A stretch of 64,000 bases of DNA from Reichenbachiella sp. Lineage in GTDB: Bacteria > Bacteroidota > Bacteroidia > Cytophagales > Cyclobacteriaceae. The notes below the pieces were generated by a model. That model saw only the letters and a program-made list of their open reading frames with translations. It made no database searches and was not told the origin of the DNA. Positions 18,843-27,194 of this stretch are shown in pieces. Both the position numbers and the translations under genes were made by a program. Location: the NCBI RefSeq assembly GCF_033344935.1, contig NZ_JAWPMM010000001.1, positions 3,747,501 to 3,811,500 of the forward strand, read 5' to 3'. Each line of letters begins with the position of its first letter. The stretch's first letter is position 1.

Positions 18843-20432
18843 ATGCTCGACTTAGAACTATTAGATATAGCTGTCATTAGTGTCTACTTTGTTGGCATCT
18901 TCTGGATTGCCATCCGAGTAGCCAAAAAGAGTAAAAATGGCGATGACTCCAAAGGTTATTTCCTTGGCGGAAAAGACATGGGCTGGTTTGTGATCGGTGC
19001 TTCCCTTTTCGCTTCCAATATTGGCTCTGAGCATTTGATCGGACTGGCTGGAACCGCTGCCAGTAGCGGCGTGGCTGTGGCTCAATTCGAATTACTCGCA
19101 GGCGTTGTGCTTTTACTTTTAGGATGGGTATTTGTACCCTTCTACATTCGTAGTGGCGTATTCACTATGCCAGAGTTTCTGGAGAAACGGTATTCAAAAA
19201 ACACAAGAGCCTATCTCTCTGTCATTTCGATCGTAGCATATATCCTGACTAAAATATCTGTAACCATTGCAGCCGGTGGTATTATTTTCCAAGCCATGGG
19301 CATGGACTTCTGGACTGGTGCTGTTGCTATAGTAGTAATCACTGGTGTTTATACTACAATTGGAGGTTTGAAGGCCGTGATCTATACTGACATGATACAG
19401 ATGTTTGTCTTGATTGCAGGCTCCTTAGTTGTGACATTTGTTGGACTTTACCATTTGGGTGGCTGGACGGCATTTACAGCAGGACTAGACGCCAGCTACT
19501 TTAGCTTATGGAAACCAATTTCCAATCCAGATTTTCCATGGACAGGAATCATCTTTGGTGCCCCTATTTTGGGCGTGTGGTATTGGTGTACTGATCAATA
19601 TATCGTACAGCGAGTCCTTGCCGCCAAAAACATTCAACAAGCAAGAAAAGGCAGCATATTTGGTGGATACCTCAAGATGTTGCCACTTCTTATCTTCGTT
19701 ATCCCTGGGGTCATTGCTTTGGCTTTGAGCCAAAAAGGAGAACTACTTCTCAATACCCCAGATGACGCTTTGCCTATGCTGATCAAAGTACTCTTGCCGG
19801 TAGGTTTGAAAGGACTAGTGATCGCAGGATTGCTTGCCGCACTGATGAGTTCACTGTCTTCTGTATTCAATTCTTGTTCTACCATATTTACACTGGATAT
19901 TTACAAAAAAATCAAACCAGAATCTACAGAAAAGCACTTGGTGTTAGTAGGCAGAATTGCGACAGTAGGTCTTGTGTTTTTTGGACTACTTTGGGTGCAG
20001 TTTATCGATAATATATCAGATCAACTGTTCAAATACTTGCAGAGTGTGCAGGCTTACATTTCACCTCCGATTGCGGCAGTATTCTTGCTAGGTATCTTCT
20101 TCAAACGTCTCAACTCCAAAGGAGCCATGGCTTCTATGATCACAGGGTTTGTATTAGGAATTGCACGGCTAGTGGGTGAAGTAAACAAGACCGACTTGCA
20201 AGGCGCTTTTTTCTACTTTTGCGACATCAACTTTCTACACTTCGCCATCTTCTTGTTTGTGATTTGTGTGGCGGTATTGATCTTGGTTAGTCTACTGACC
20301 AATAGCCCCGACTATGCTCAGATCGAAGGGGTAACCTTTCACAAAATGTCCATGGTTGATACACGACAGGATTTGATTCTTTCAGGAATTCTGGTTTGCA
20401 TTTTGGCTTCTATATGGATTTATTTTAGTTAG
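18843..20432 (+). CDS. Sodium/solute symporter, SSS family (SGLT-like sugar transporter)
   Basis: This 529-residue inner-membrane protein has about 14 hydrophobic helices and clear sodium/solute symporter family motifs: GGKDMGWFVIGASLFASNIG near 40-60, the SSS signature GGLKAVIYTDMIQM at about 175-190, and WYWCTDQYIVQR near 245. The last segment is characteristic of SGLT-type sodium/glucose cotransporters. The extended C-terminal helix is present. The gene follows the GH3 beta-glucosidase on the same strand, so glucose or a related hexose is the likely substrate. That assignment is inferred from family subtype and context. Confidence 0.93.
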   Translation: MLDLELLDIAVISVYFVGIFWIAIRVAKKSKNGDDSKGYFLGGKDMGWFVIGASLFASNIGSEHLIGLAGTAASSGVAVAQFELLAGVVLLLLGWVFVPFYIRSGVFTMPEFLEKRYSKNTRAYLSVISIVAYILTKISVTIAAGGIIFQAMGMDFWTGAVAIVVITGVYTTIGGLKAVIYTDMIQMFVLIAGSLVVTFVGLYHLGGWTAFTAGLDASYFSLWKPISNPDFPWTGIIFGAPILGVWYWCTDQYIVQRVLAAKNIQQARKGSIFGGYLKMLPLLIFVIPGVIALALSQKGELLLNTPDDALPMLIKVLLPVGLKGLVIAGLLAALMSSLSSVFNSCSTIFTLDIYKKIKPESTEKHLVLVGRIATVGLVFFGLLWVQFIDNISDQLFKYLQSVQAYISPPIAAVFLLGIFFKRLNSKGAMASMITGFVLGIARLVGEVNKTDLQGAFFYFCDINFLHFAIFLFVICVAVLILVSLLTNSPDYAQIEGVTFHKMSMVDTRQDLILSGILVCILASIWIYFS

Positions 20433-20668
20433 GGTTTTATAATTGACAGTAGAAGTCCGAAGGGGATTGCCACACTACGAGTTCCGCTGGCGCATACCTC
20501 TACGTTCGCAATGACGAGGGGTTCCGGGGAGGCTTAGCTAATCAAACTTTTACGACGCGACAATTTCAATTTGATGAGAGTCCTACTGCCGTATCAAACG
20601 ACGTCGGAATTTACACTTTGGGCATGCAACAGTCCCCCGTACATGCCCATTAGTGTGAATAGTATGCT
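20433..20668. repeat. Convergent intergenic region with a REP-like unit and a hairpin
   Basis: No gene is seen here. Bases 20470-20515 carry GATTGCCAC...CGCAATGACG, the paired ends of the REP-type repeat found in fuller form at 34.5 and 45.0 kb. A separate 7-bp stem (GGGCATG/CATGCCC, 20620-20648) near the end of the convergent lipoprotein gene may act as a terminator. Confidence 0.6.
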
Positions 20669-21124
20669 TTAATCAAGTTTGACATAAGTCTCTCTAATGA
20701 TTCGATCTACACCTAGCGCCTCAATTTTTTCTTTGCCTTCTTGAATCAACGTATCTCCTTTGATGGTCAATTCAAATTCGAAGGTATTGCCTTCCCATTG
20801 CCTGGCCGTACAGTATTCCAAATTTTCAATATAGTGCCCGTCCATGTAGCTATAAGAACCACTACCCGAACCATACTTGATATTCAAACTGTCCGTGCCT
20901 TTAGTCAGATCGTGTTGGAAAAAGGCGAAGTAATTTTGGTTGATCATCTTGATCCCTTTCATGCCAATGGTATAATCTGTGAATACCGTATCCTCGCCGG
21001 TAATATTTTCAGCAGATAACAATTGCCAAGTGCCCTCAATAGGACTTCTTTCATTAGAAACACTTTTCTGCTCTGGTGTGCAAGCACCCAGAGCAATGAA
21101 AAGTACAAAAACAAAACATCTCAT
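20669..21124 (-). CDS. Small lipocalin-like lipoprotein
   Basis: This 151-residue lipoprotein has the lipobox ALGAC (Cys15). The mature part starts with SPIEGTWQLLSAE and contains alternating strands (NYFAFFQHDLT, NTFEFELTIKGDTLIQEG, RETYVKLD), a pattern seen in lipocalin-like Bacteroidota proteins. No catalytic residues can be assigned. Its ATG follows the GH30 stop directly (TAAATG), so it is the last gene of the GH3-GH30 operon. A role in binding a hydrophobic ligand or helping the enzymes is speculative. Confidence 0.75.
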   Translation of the reverse strand: MRCFVFVLFIALGACTPEQKSVSNERSPIEGTWQLLSAENITGEDTVFTDYTIGMKGIKMINQNYFAFFQHDLTKGTDSLNIKYGSGSGSYSYMDGHYIENLEYCTARQWEGNTFEFELTIKGDTLIQEGKEKIEALGVDRIIRETYVKLD

Positions 21125-22603
21125 TTATTTCGTGATTAAGGTTTGCATGGCGCGAGCCGGAATCGTGATTTCGACTGCGTCCATTCCGATATACATTTTA
21201 TAAGTAATAGCCTCGTCTAGAGGATTCATCACCACAGTTGCTAAACTACCATCTTCGTTCAAAAAAGACGTACTCAAGAGCTGACTTCTGCTACTGGCTG
21301 TACTCACTCGCGAAGCTTCAGGTTTGATGTACTTCGAAAAGTGACCAATATAGTAGTAAGTAGGCGTGTATATCAGTTCGCCCGTTCCAGTATCCGCATG
21401 TATCGGTGCAAAACAAAAATTACCCACATGGTTAGGTCCTCCCGTTTCATCCAAGAGGATATTCCAATCGGTCCACCCTACCGTGCCTTGGTTGAAATCA
21501 TTGATCATCGAGCGGCCATATCTTTCGGCATTAGGCCAATATTGATATTTGGCAGCGTCAAATCGTTCATTGCAGCCTTCTGTGAATAATAAGTTCTTAG
21601 TTGGGAAATTTTCGTTGACCATTCTTAGATTTCCGAAGTTTGGATCAGCTCCTGTCCAGGTTTCGTACCAATGAAATCCAATGCCCCAAGCATATTTGGC
21701 TGCTTCTGGATCACCGAAAATCGTATTGGCTCTGTTGACAATTAAATCACGGTTATGATCCCACACCACAATATTTTTGTCACCCAAACCTTCTTTTTCC
21801 ATGATTGGACCCAAGTGATCTCTTAAGAAATCTCTCTCGTCTTCGGCTGAATAAATACAAGACTCCCAAGTCTGTGTAGCCATCGGTTCGTTTTGAATAG
21901 ATATACCCCAGATCGGCATGCCTTCCGCTTCGTAAGCCTTAATAAACTTGGTATAATAAGTGGCCCAAGCATCACGATATTCTGGAAGCAGTTTTCCTCC
22001 TTGAAGCATGTGCTCTTTCCCTTTCATAAAAGCCGGTGGGCTCCATGGCGTCGCATACAGCATCAGCTCTCCTCCAGCTGCCTCTATAGCTCTTTTGATC
22101 ATTGGGATCTTGAATTCACGATCGTGTTTGATATCAAAAGTTTTCAGCTCTTTGTCTCCTTCTTCAACATACGTATAGCTGCCACTACTAAAATCACAGC
22201 TGTGAATATTCGTTCTCGAAAGCGAATAACCTATGCCCGACTCTTCGTTGTAATAGGCTTCCAGCAGTTCTTCCTGTTTTTCTGGTGAGAGTTTGGCGAA
22301 AGTCTCAGCCGAGGCATCAGTAATCGCCCCACCTATCCCTAGCATTTTCTGAAAGGTTTTGTCTGGGTTTACGAAAATCGACCATTCAGTTTCTTTAGGT
22401 TGTTCTGCCTTTGCAAACGAAGCTTTAGCTGTCTCCGTGAGTCTCAAGTCGGAATCCTGAGCCGTTGTGACAATGATCACTTCTTTGTCTGCTACGGAAA
22501 ATTTAGCAGGCGCTACTGAAGCTTCCATGGTTTGAACTTCTTGCTTGGGCTGACAAGCAAATGCGGCTAAGGTCAGTACTATACTTAATATTTTCCGATT
22601 CAT
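21125..22603 (-). CDS. GH30 beta-glucosidase / endo-beta-1,6-glucanase
   Basis: This 492-residue predicted lipoprotein (LAAFAC near residue 17) belongs to glycoside hydrolase family 30. The acid/base Glu is in WGISIQNEP at about residue 238 and the nucleophile Glu in LLFTEGCNE at about residue 343. Other family motifs are MLGIGGAITDASAE and TPWSPPAFMK. A C-terminal beta-sandwich ends with IPARAMQTLI. GH30 enzymes of this subtype commonly act on beta-1,6-glucan, the side branches of laminarin, though glucosylceramidase activity also occurs in the family. The gene overlaps the upstream GH3 by 4 bp and runs directly into the lipocalin-like gene, so the three should be co-transcribed. Confidence 0.92.
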   Translation of the reverse strand: MNRKILSIVLTLAAFACQPKQEVQTMEASVAPAKFSVADKEVIIVTTAQDSDLRLTETAKASFAKAEQPKETEWSIFVNPDKTFQKMLGIGGAITDASAETFAKLSPEKQEELLEAYYNEESGIGYSLSRTNIHSCDFSSGSYTYVEEGDKELKTFDIKHDREFKIPMIKRAIEAAGGELMLYATPWSPPAFMKGKEHMLQGGKLLPEYRDAWATYYTKFIKAYEAEGMPIWGISIQNEPMATQTWESCIYSAEDERDFLRDHLGPIMEKEGLGDKNIVVWDHNRDLIVNRANTIFGDPEAAKYAWGIGFHWYETWTGADPNFGNLRMVNENFPTKNLLFTEGCNERFDAAKYQYWPNAERYGRSMINDFNQGTVGWTDWNILLDETGGPNHVGNFCFAPIHADTGTGELIYTPTYYYIGHFSKYIKPEASRVSTASSRSQLLSTSFLNEDGSLATVVMNPLDEAITYKMYIGMDAVEITIPARAMQTLITK

Positions 22604-24792
22604 GATCGTGATTTTTTACTAATTGAAATTTTGATCTTTTTAGAAATGTCGTTGGATGCATTGCCAACATACAGGTAGTAATCGCCTGGCTCTACAACCC
22701 ACTCTGCTTTTGATTCATCATAATAGGCGAGGTCTGCTACATTGATAGCTACCGATCCCGATTGGCTTACGTCTGCCGCGATATTCAGTTTTTGATAACC
22801 TTTTAGTTCTTTTAATGCTCTTGGCACTTTTGATTTGACCTTACCCACATACACTTGCACCACTTCAGCACCAGTGAGTGGTCCGTCGTTTTTGACATCG
22901 TATGAAACGGTAATACTCTCGTTGGCCGCATACACCGATTGATCCGCTTGGATATTCGAAATAGTGAAATCTGTATAACTCAATCCATAACCAAAGGCGA
23001 ACTGAGGCGCTATTTTCTTCGTTTCGTGCCAACGATAGCCCACTAGGATATCCTCTTTATATTCTTGCATGATGCTATCCCCTGGATAGGAAATCTCACC
23101 AAAGGCGTGAGCGCCATTGTCCTCCAGTTTTTTAGGAAATGAAAAAGGCAATTTGCCAGATGGATTTACATCACCAGATACCACATCGGCTAGTGCCTGT
23201 CCAGTCATCGATCCTAAGTACCAAGCCTGAATCAAACCTTTGGCTTTTGGCAACCATGGCATGGCTACAGCATTGCCACTGACCATCACTACACCTAAGT
23301 TTTTATTCACGGCGTACAACTCATCAATAAGCTCTTCCTGACCGAAAGGCAGATTGTAGATCTTTCTATCGCCACCTTCACAATCTTGGTGATGGTTTTT
23401 ATTCAGTCCGCCTACAAACAATACCACATCAGCTTCTTGTGCCACTTTTATGGCAATAGCTTTCAAGGAATCTGCGTCATAGGGAGAAGGATTGACCCGA
23501 GCATAGGCTGGTGCTCCTGAGGCATAGCCCATGGCATACATGATCTTTGCGTTTTTGTATCTGGCTTGAATACCCTCTAATGGTGAAACCTCAAACTGCG
23601 GTTTCAATTCAGAAGATCCACCCCCACGGGTCATCATGCGTGTGGCGTTTTCTCCAATGACCGCAATCGTGAAATTAGCTTCATCTTTGATTGGAAAAAT
23701 ATCCTCTTTGTTTTTCAATAACACAATACCCTCTTGAGCTACTTTTCTGGCTACTTCATGATGAGCAGTCGTATTTACACTACCCAAGGGACGATTAGGA
23801 TTTAGGCTGGTTCTATAGATGAGTCTTAATATTCTTCGGACTTTATCATCTACTACAGACTCTTCTACTTCTTTGTTTTCGATTATCTCCAAAAAGGGTC
23901 CTGCGAGGTAATAGTTTTCATAGGCATTTACTTTCGAATAGGTCAACCCGTTAGTACCGGTGCCCATTTCAATATCCAGACCATAGAGCGCCGATTCTTT
24001 GGTGTCATGAGCTCCTCCCCAATCGGTCACTACCACACCATCGAAGCCCCAGTCTTTCTTCAGAATTTGATTGAGCAAAATCTCGTTGTGGCAGCAGTGT
24101 TGACCTCGGAACTGATTGTAAGCGCCCATAATTGACCAAGCCTCGCCTTCTTCTACAGCAGCCTTGAAAGCAGGTAAATAGATTTCGTAAAGCGCTCGAT
24201 CACTCACTTCTACATTGATATGATCTCTCCACAATTCCTGATTGTTGAGCGCATAGTGCTTGACACATGCCGCGACACCATTCTTCTGCACGCCTTGAAT
24301 ATAGGGTACCACCAATCTGGACGCCAAATAGGGGTCTTCTCCCATGTACTCGAAATTTCTACCGTTCATAGGTGTACGATAGATATTGACACCTGGGCCT
24401 AATAGAATATCTTTTTCTCTATAACGAGCCTCCTCACCTACTGCCATGCCATAGGCATAAGACAAAGAATCATTGAAGGTTGCTGCCAAACAGGTCAGCG
24501 CTGGAAATGCCGTTATAGAATCGTTGGTCCAACCGGCATACGCCCAGCTGTCCCAGCTGATTTCGGCACGTACACCGTGCGGTCCATCCGACATCCAGAC
24601 TTCTGGTATCCCTAATCGAGGTACACCCGGTGAACTAAACTTGCTTTGTGCATGACACATCGCTACTTTCTCTTTGAGTGTAAGTAAAGGAAGGATGCTG
24701 TCTATCTTAGATTCGATCTGTTGATCAGTGTATTGCCCTTGGGCACTACCAAACACTAGGGCTAGCAGAGATGCAATTATTACTCGCTTCAT
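22600..24792 (-). CDS. GH3 beta-glucosidase, secreted
   Basis: This 730-residue family 3 glycoside hydrolase has a cleavable signal peptide (ending GSAQGQ). Motifs include GIPEVWMSDGPHGVR near 60, GPGVNIYRTPMNGRNFEYMGEDP near 130-155 (only its start and end are diagnostic), KHYALNNQE, and the nucleophile Asp in GFDGVVVTDWGG at about 255. The C-terminal part has a GGGSSELKP loop, the alpha/beta sandwich and a fibronectin-III-like domain (GAEVVQVYVG, RALKELKGYQK). It differs clearly from the other GH3 at 16.5 kb, which suggests different linkage preference. It heads the operon with GH30 and the lipocalin-like lipoprotein, and a strong palindrome lies 8 bp before the start codon. Confidence 0.94.
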   Translation of the reverse strand: MKRVIIASLLALVFGSAQGQYTDQQIESKIDSILPLLTLKEKVAMCHAQSKFSSPGVPRLGIPEVWMSDGPHGVRAEISWDSWAYAGWTNDSITAFPALTCLAATFNDSLSYAYGMAVGEEARYREKDILLGPGVNIYRTPMNGRNFEYMGEDPYLASRLVVPYIQGVQKNGVAACVKHYALNNQELWRDHINVEVSDRALYEIYLPAFKAAVEEGEAWSIMGAYNQFRGQHCCHNEILLNQILKKDWGFDGVVVTDWGGAHDTKESALYGLDIEMGTGTNGLTYSKVNAYENYYLAGPFLEIIENKEVEESVVDDKVRRILRLIYRTSLNPNRPLGSVNTTAHHEVARKVAQEGIVLLKNKEDIFPIKDEANFTIAVIGENATRMMTRGGGSSELKPQFEVSPLEGIQARYKNAKIMYAMGYASGAPAYARVNPSPYDADSLKAIAIKVAQEADVVLFVGGLNKNHHQDCEGGDRKIYNLPFGQEELIDELYAVNKNLGVVMVSGNAVAMPWLPKAKGLIQAWYLGSMTGQALADVVSGDVNPSGKLPFSFPKKLEDNGAHAFGEISYPGDSIMQEYKEDILVGYRWHETKKIAPQFAFGYGLSYTDFTISNIQADQSVYAANESITVSYDVKNDGPLTGAEVVQVYVGKVKSKVPRALKELKGYQKLNIAADVSQSGSVAINVADLAYYDESKAEWVVEPGDYYLYVGNASNDISKKIKISISKKSRS

Positions 24793-24800
24793 TGATTCTA

Positions 24801-24830
24801 TTTAGATTATTAAAATTTCAATAATCTAAA
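24801..24830 (-). promoter_or_regulatory. Perfect 11-bp inverted repeat just before the GH3-GH30 operon
   Basis: TTTAGATTATT (24801-24811) pairs with AATAATCTAAA (24820-24830) across 8 bases. It sits 8 bp from the GH3 start codon and could be a repressor operator or a hairpin in the mRNA leader. Confidence 0.6.
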
Positions 24831-24938
24831 TTAGGTGTAATTGCCACCTATGAGGCACTAGCAATATTTCAAAAGGGGTGGGTGGATTTTACAATGACTT
24901 CGAATTCGCTCTAAATGAGCATTATTAATAAAAATATT

Positions 24939-24963
24939 AAAGAGGTTACTCGAAGTCCTCTTT
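24939..24963. repeat. Short hairpin in the GH3 upstream region
   Basis: AAAGAGG/CCTCTTT arms form a 7-bp stem with an 11-base loop. It lies between the purA terminator and the GH3 promoter; function unknown. Confidence 0.4.
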
Positions 24964-24973
24964 AAATGCTGCA

Positions 24974-25006
24974 ACAAAAAACCAGATAAGCTTCCTCATC
25001 TGGTTT
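24974..25006 (-). terminator. Intrinsic terminator of purA
   Basis: On the minus strand a 9-bp stem (AAACCAGAT with ATCTGGTTT, loop of 10) is followed by a run of T residues, 26 bp after the purA stop codon. Confidence 0.85.
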
Positions 25007-25031
25007 GTATTTTTAAGAACAAGTGTTCTAC

Positions 25032-26300
25032 TTATTTCAATAAAGTCTGCTTTCTATCTGGCCCTACAGATACGATGTCAATCGGCAACCCCACATGGTT
25101 TTCGATAAACTCTACATAAGCTTTCAATGAAGCAGGAAGGTCATCATAAGAAGATACCTCAGTCAAATCCTCAGACCATCCTTCGAATGATTCGTAAACC
25201 GGAGTAACGGTTCCATCATTCAAGTCATAAGGTAATTGATCAGTCAAGTTGCCTTCTGCATCCTTATATGACGTACATACCTGAATAGTTTCAAACCCAG
25301 ACAATACATCAGCTTTCATCATGTATAGACGTGTAGCACCATTCACCATGATCGCATATTTCAATGCTGGTAAATCCAACCATCCACATCTTCTTGGACG
25401 ACCAGTAGTCGCACCAAATTCTCCGCCATTCTTTCTTAGCAATTCACCTGTTTCGTCGTGAAGTTCGGTAGGGAATGGTCCGCTACCCACTCTGGTACAG
25501 TATGCTTTGAATACACCGAAAATATCTCCGATCTTATTCACTGCTACGCCTAGTCCGGTACAAGCAGCTGCCGTAGTTGTATTGGAGCTAGTTACAAATG
25601 GATAGCTACCAAAATCGATATCCAATAATGAACCTTGCGCCCCTTCGGCCAAGATAGATTGGCCATCAGCCAATTTCTTGTTCAAATGGTATTCACTATC
25701 GATCAATTGGAAAGTCTTCAAGAACTCTACTCCTTCCAAGAAGGCAGTTTCTAATTCTTCCAACTCAAATTGGAAATCGTATCTAGATAGGATATCTAAG
25801 TGACGCTGCTTCAATGCTTTGTATTTCGCATCGAAATCTGGACTCATGATATCTCCCGCTCTCAAGCCTACCCTTGAAATTTTATCTTCGTAAGTCGGGC
25901 CGATGCCTTTTAGCGTCGATCCAATTTTCTTGTCACCCTTGGCATTTTCATACGCACCATCGAGAATTCTGTGTGTTGGTAAAATCAACTGCACCTTCTT
26001 TGAGATCAACAGACTGTTTTTGTCGTAATTTTCAAATTTTTCTAGTGCCAAAATTTCTTTCTTGAAAATCGCTGGATCCAGCACCACGCCATTACCAATT
26101 ACATTTTCAGCGCCTTTATGGAAAATACCAGATGGAATCTGGTGCAATACATGTTTGGTGTCGCCAAATTTCAATGTGTGACCTGCATTAGGTCCACCCT
26201 GGAATCGCGCAATTACATTATATTTTGGAGTGAGATAATCTACAATTTTACCTTTTCCTTCATCTCCCCATTGAAGTCCAAGCAATACATCTACAGACAT
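25032..26300 (-). CDS. purA: Adenylosuccinate synthetase
   Basis: This 422-residue cytoplasmic enzyme joins IMP and aspartate using GTP, the first step from IMP to AMP. The GTP-binding start GLQWGDEGKGKIVDYL and the IMP-site NAGHTLKFG are present. The catalytic Asp lies in WGDEGKGK and the catalytic His in NAGHT. Further motifs are GIGPTYEDK, GAQGSLLDIDFG, TTGRPRRCGW and the C-terminal VSVGPDRKQT. Length is normal. The gene is last in a spoT-fur-STAS-purA series on the same strand, only 7 bp after the STAS gene, and is followed by a clear terminator. Confidence 0.98.
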   Translation of the reverse strand: MSVDVLLGLQWGDEGKGKIVDYLTPKYNVIARFQGGPNAGHTLKFGDTKHVLHQIPSGIFHKGAENVIGNGVVLDPAIFKKEILALEKFENYDKNSLLISKKVQLILPTHRILDGAYENAKGDKKIGSTLKGIGPTYEDKISRVGLRAGDIMSPDFDAKYKALKQRHLDILSRYDFQFELEELETAFLEGVEFLKTFQLIDSEYHLNKKLADGQSILAEGAQGSLLDIDFGSYPFVTSSNTTTAAACTGLGVAVNKIGDIFGVFKAYCTRVGSGPFPTELHDETGELLRKNGGEFGATTGRPRRCGWLDLPALKYAIMVNGATRLYMMKADVLSGFETIQVCTSYKDAEGNLTDQLPYDLNDGTVTPVYESFEGWSEDLTEVSSYDDLPASLKAYVEFIENHVGLPIDIVSVGPDRKQTLLK

Positions 26301-26307
26301 GTGGTAA

Positions 26308-26649
26308 TTATTTATTTAGTTCTTCTTTCGCTTCGACTATACTATCCACGATGGTGAATATGGCATTGAGCTTAGTGATAGCCAATAGTTTCTTTACATG
26401 TTCGGATGGGTTCACAATCACCACTTCACCGCCTTTATTTCTAAACTTGGTCAGGATTGTGATCAAAACACCAATGCCGCTACTGTTGATGTATCTCACA
26501 TCTGAGATATCAACCGCGCATTTGATGATGTTGTTGCTTAACGAGTCATTTACGGCTTCAATGATTTCCGGGCCATTCTCCTCTCCAATGAGGTCGCCTT
26601 CGAAATTAATGAACACCAAGTCACCTTCGTGATTTATTTTATAATTCAT
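26308..26649 (-). CDS. STAS-domain anti-sigma factor antagonist
   Basis: This 113-residue single STAS domain protein resembles SpoIIAA/RsbV. The conserved phosphorylatable Ser lies in RYINSSGIGVLI at about residues 53-64. In this family, dephospho-STAS protein binds an anti-sigma kinase and frees a sigma factor, or takes part in other partner switches. No partner kinase is in the window. It lies between the Fur-type gene (14-bp gap) and purA (7-bp gap), so it is probably co-transcribed with both. Confidence 0.9.
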   Translation of the reverse strand: MNYKINHEGDLVFINFEGDLIGEENGPEIIEAVNDSLSNNIIKCAVDISDVRYINSSGIGVLITILTKFRNKGGEVVIVNPSEHVKKLLAITKLNAIFTIVDSIVEAKEELNK

Positions 26650-26663
26650 AGGGTGAGTATTAT

Positions 26664-27134
26664 TTACTTTTTGTCAGATTTTTCTTTAGCAAAGAAATAC
26701 AACGAATGATGGGTAATGTCTATATCAAACATATCCTCTAGCGTTTGTTTGATATTTTGAATTCGTGGATCGCAAAACTCTAATACCTTTCCGCTATCCG
26801 CCATCAAAATGTGATCGTGCTGCCTGAAACCATAAGACTTCTCGTATTGCGCCAGGTTTTGACCAAACTGATGTCTAGTCACCAAATTACATTCCACCAA
26901 CAAGTCCAAAGAATTGTACACTGTCGCACGGCTTACTCGATAGTTTTTGTTCTTCATACTGATGTACAAAGTCTCCACATCAAAATGCCCGGATTTGCTA
27001 TAAATCTCTTCCAGAATCGCATAGCGTTCTGGTGTTTTACGTAAGGCCTTAGATTCAAGGAACTCGGTAAAAATATTTTTCACCTCTTCGTAAATCTTGG
27101 TCTTAGGGTCGATATGATGTTTTATTTCGCTCAA
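26664..27134 (-). CDS. Fur-family transcriptional regulator
   Basis: This 156-residue protein has the Fur winged helix ([12 protein letters not shown], then [12 protein letters not shown] and [14 protein letters not shown]) and a C-terminal dimer domain with the HDH metal-site motif ([17 protein letters not shown]). The usual first CxxC pair of the structural zinc site is replaced by MADSGK; one Cys remains in EFCDPRI. Fur proteins control metal or peroxide responses. Without the CxxC, zinc structure or metal choice may differ, so I do not name it Fur, Zur or PerR. It lies 60 bp downstream of the spoT-type gene and 14 bp upstream of the STAS gene. Confidence 0.9.
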   Translation of the reverse strand: MSEIKHHIDPKTKIYEEVKNIFTEFLESKALRKTPERYAILEEIYSKSGHFDVETLYISMKNKNYRVSRATVYNSLDLLVECNLVTRHQFGQNLAQYEKSYGFRQHDHILMADSGKVLEFCDPRIQNIKQTLEDMFDIDITHHSLYFFAKEKSDKK

Positions 27135-27194
27135 TATTCGAACTTTCTAAAGCACGGTTGTTTTTCCGCGGGCAAATATAGCCTATTAAAGATA

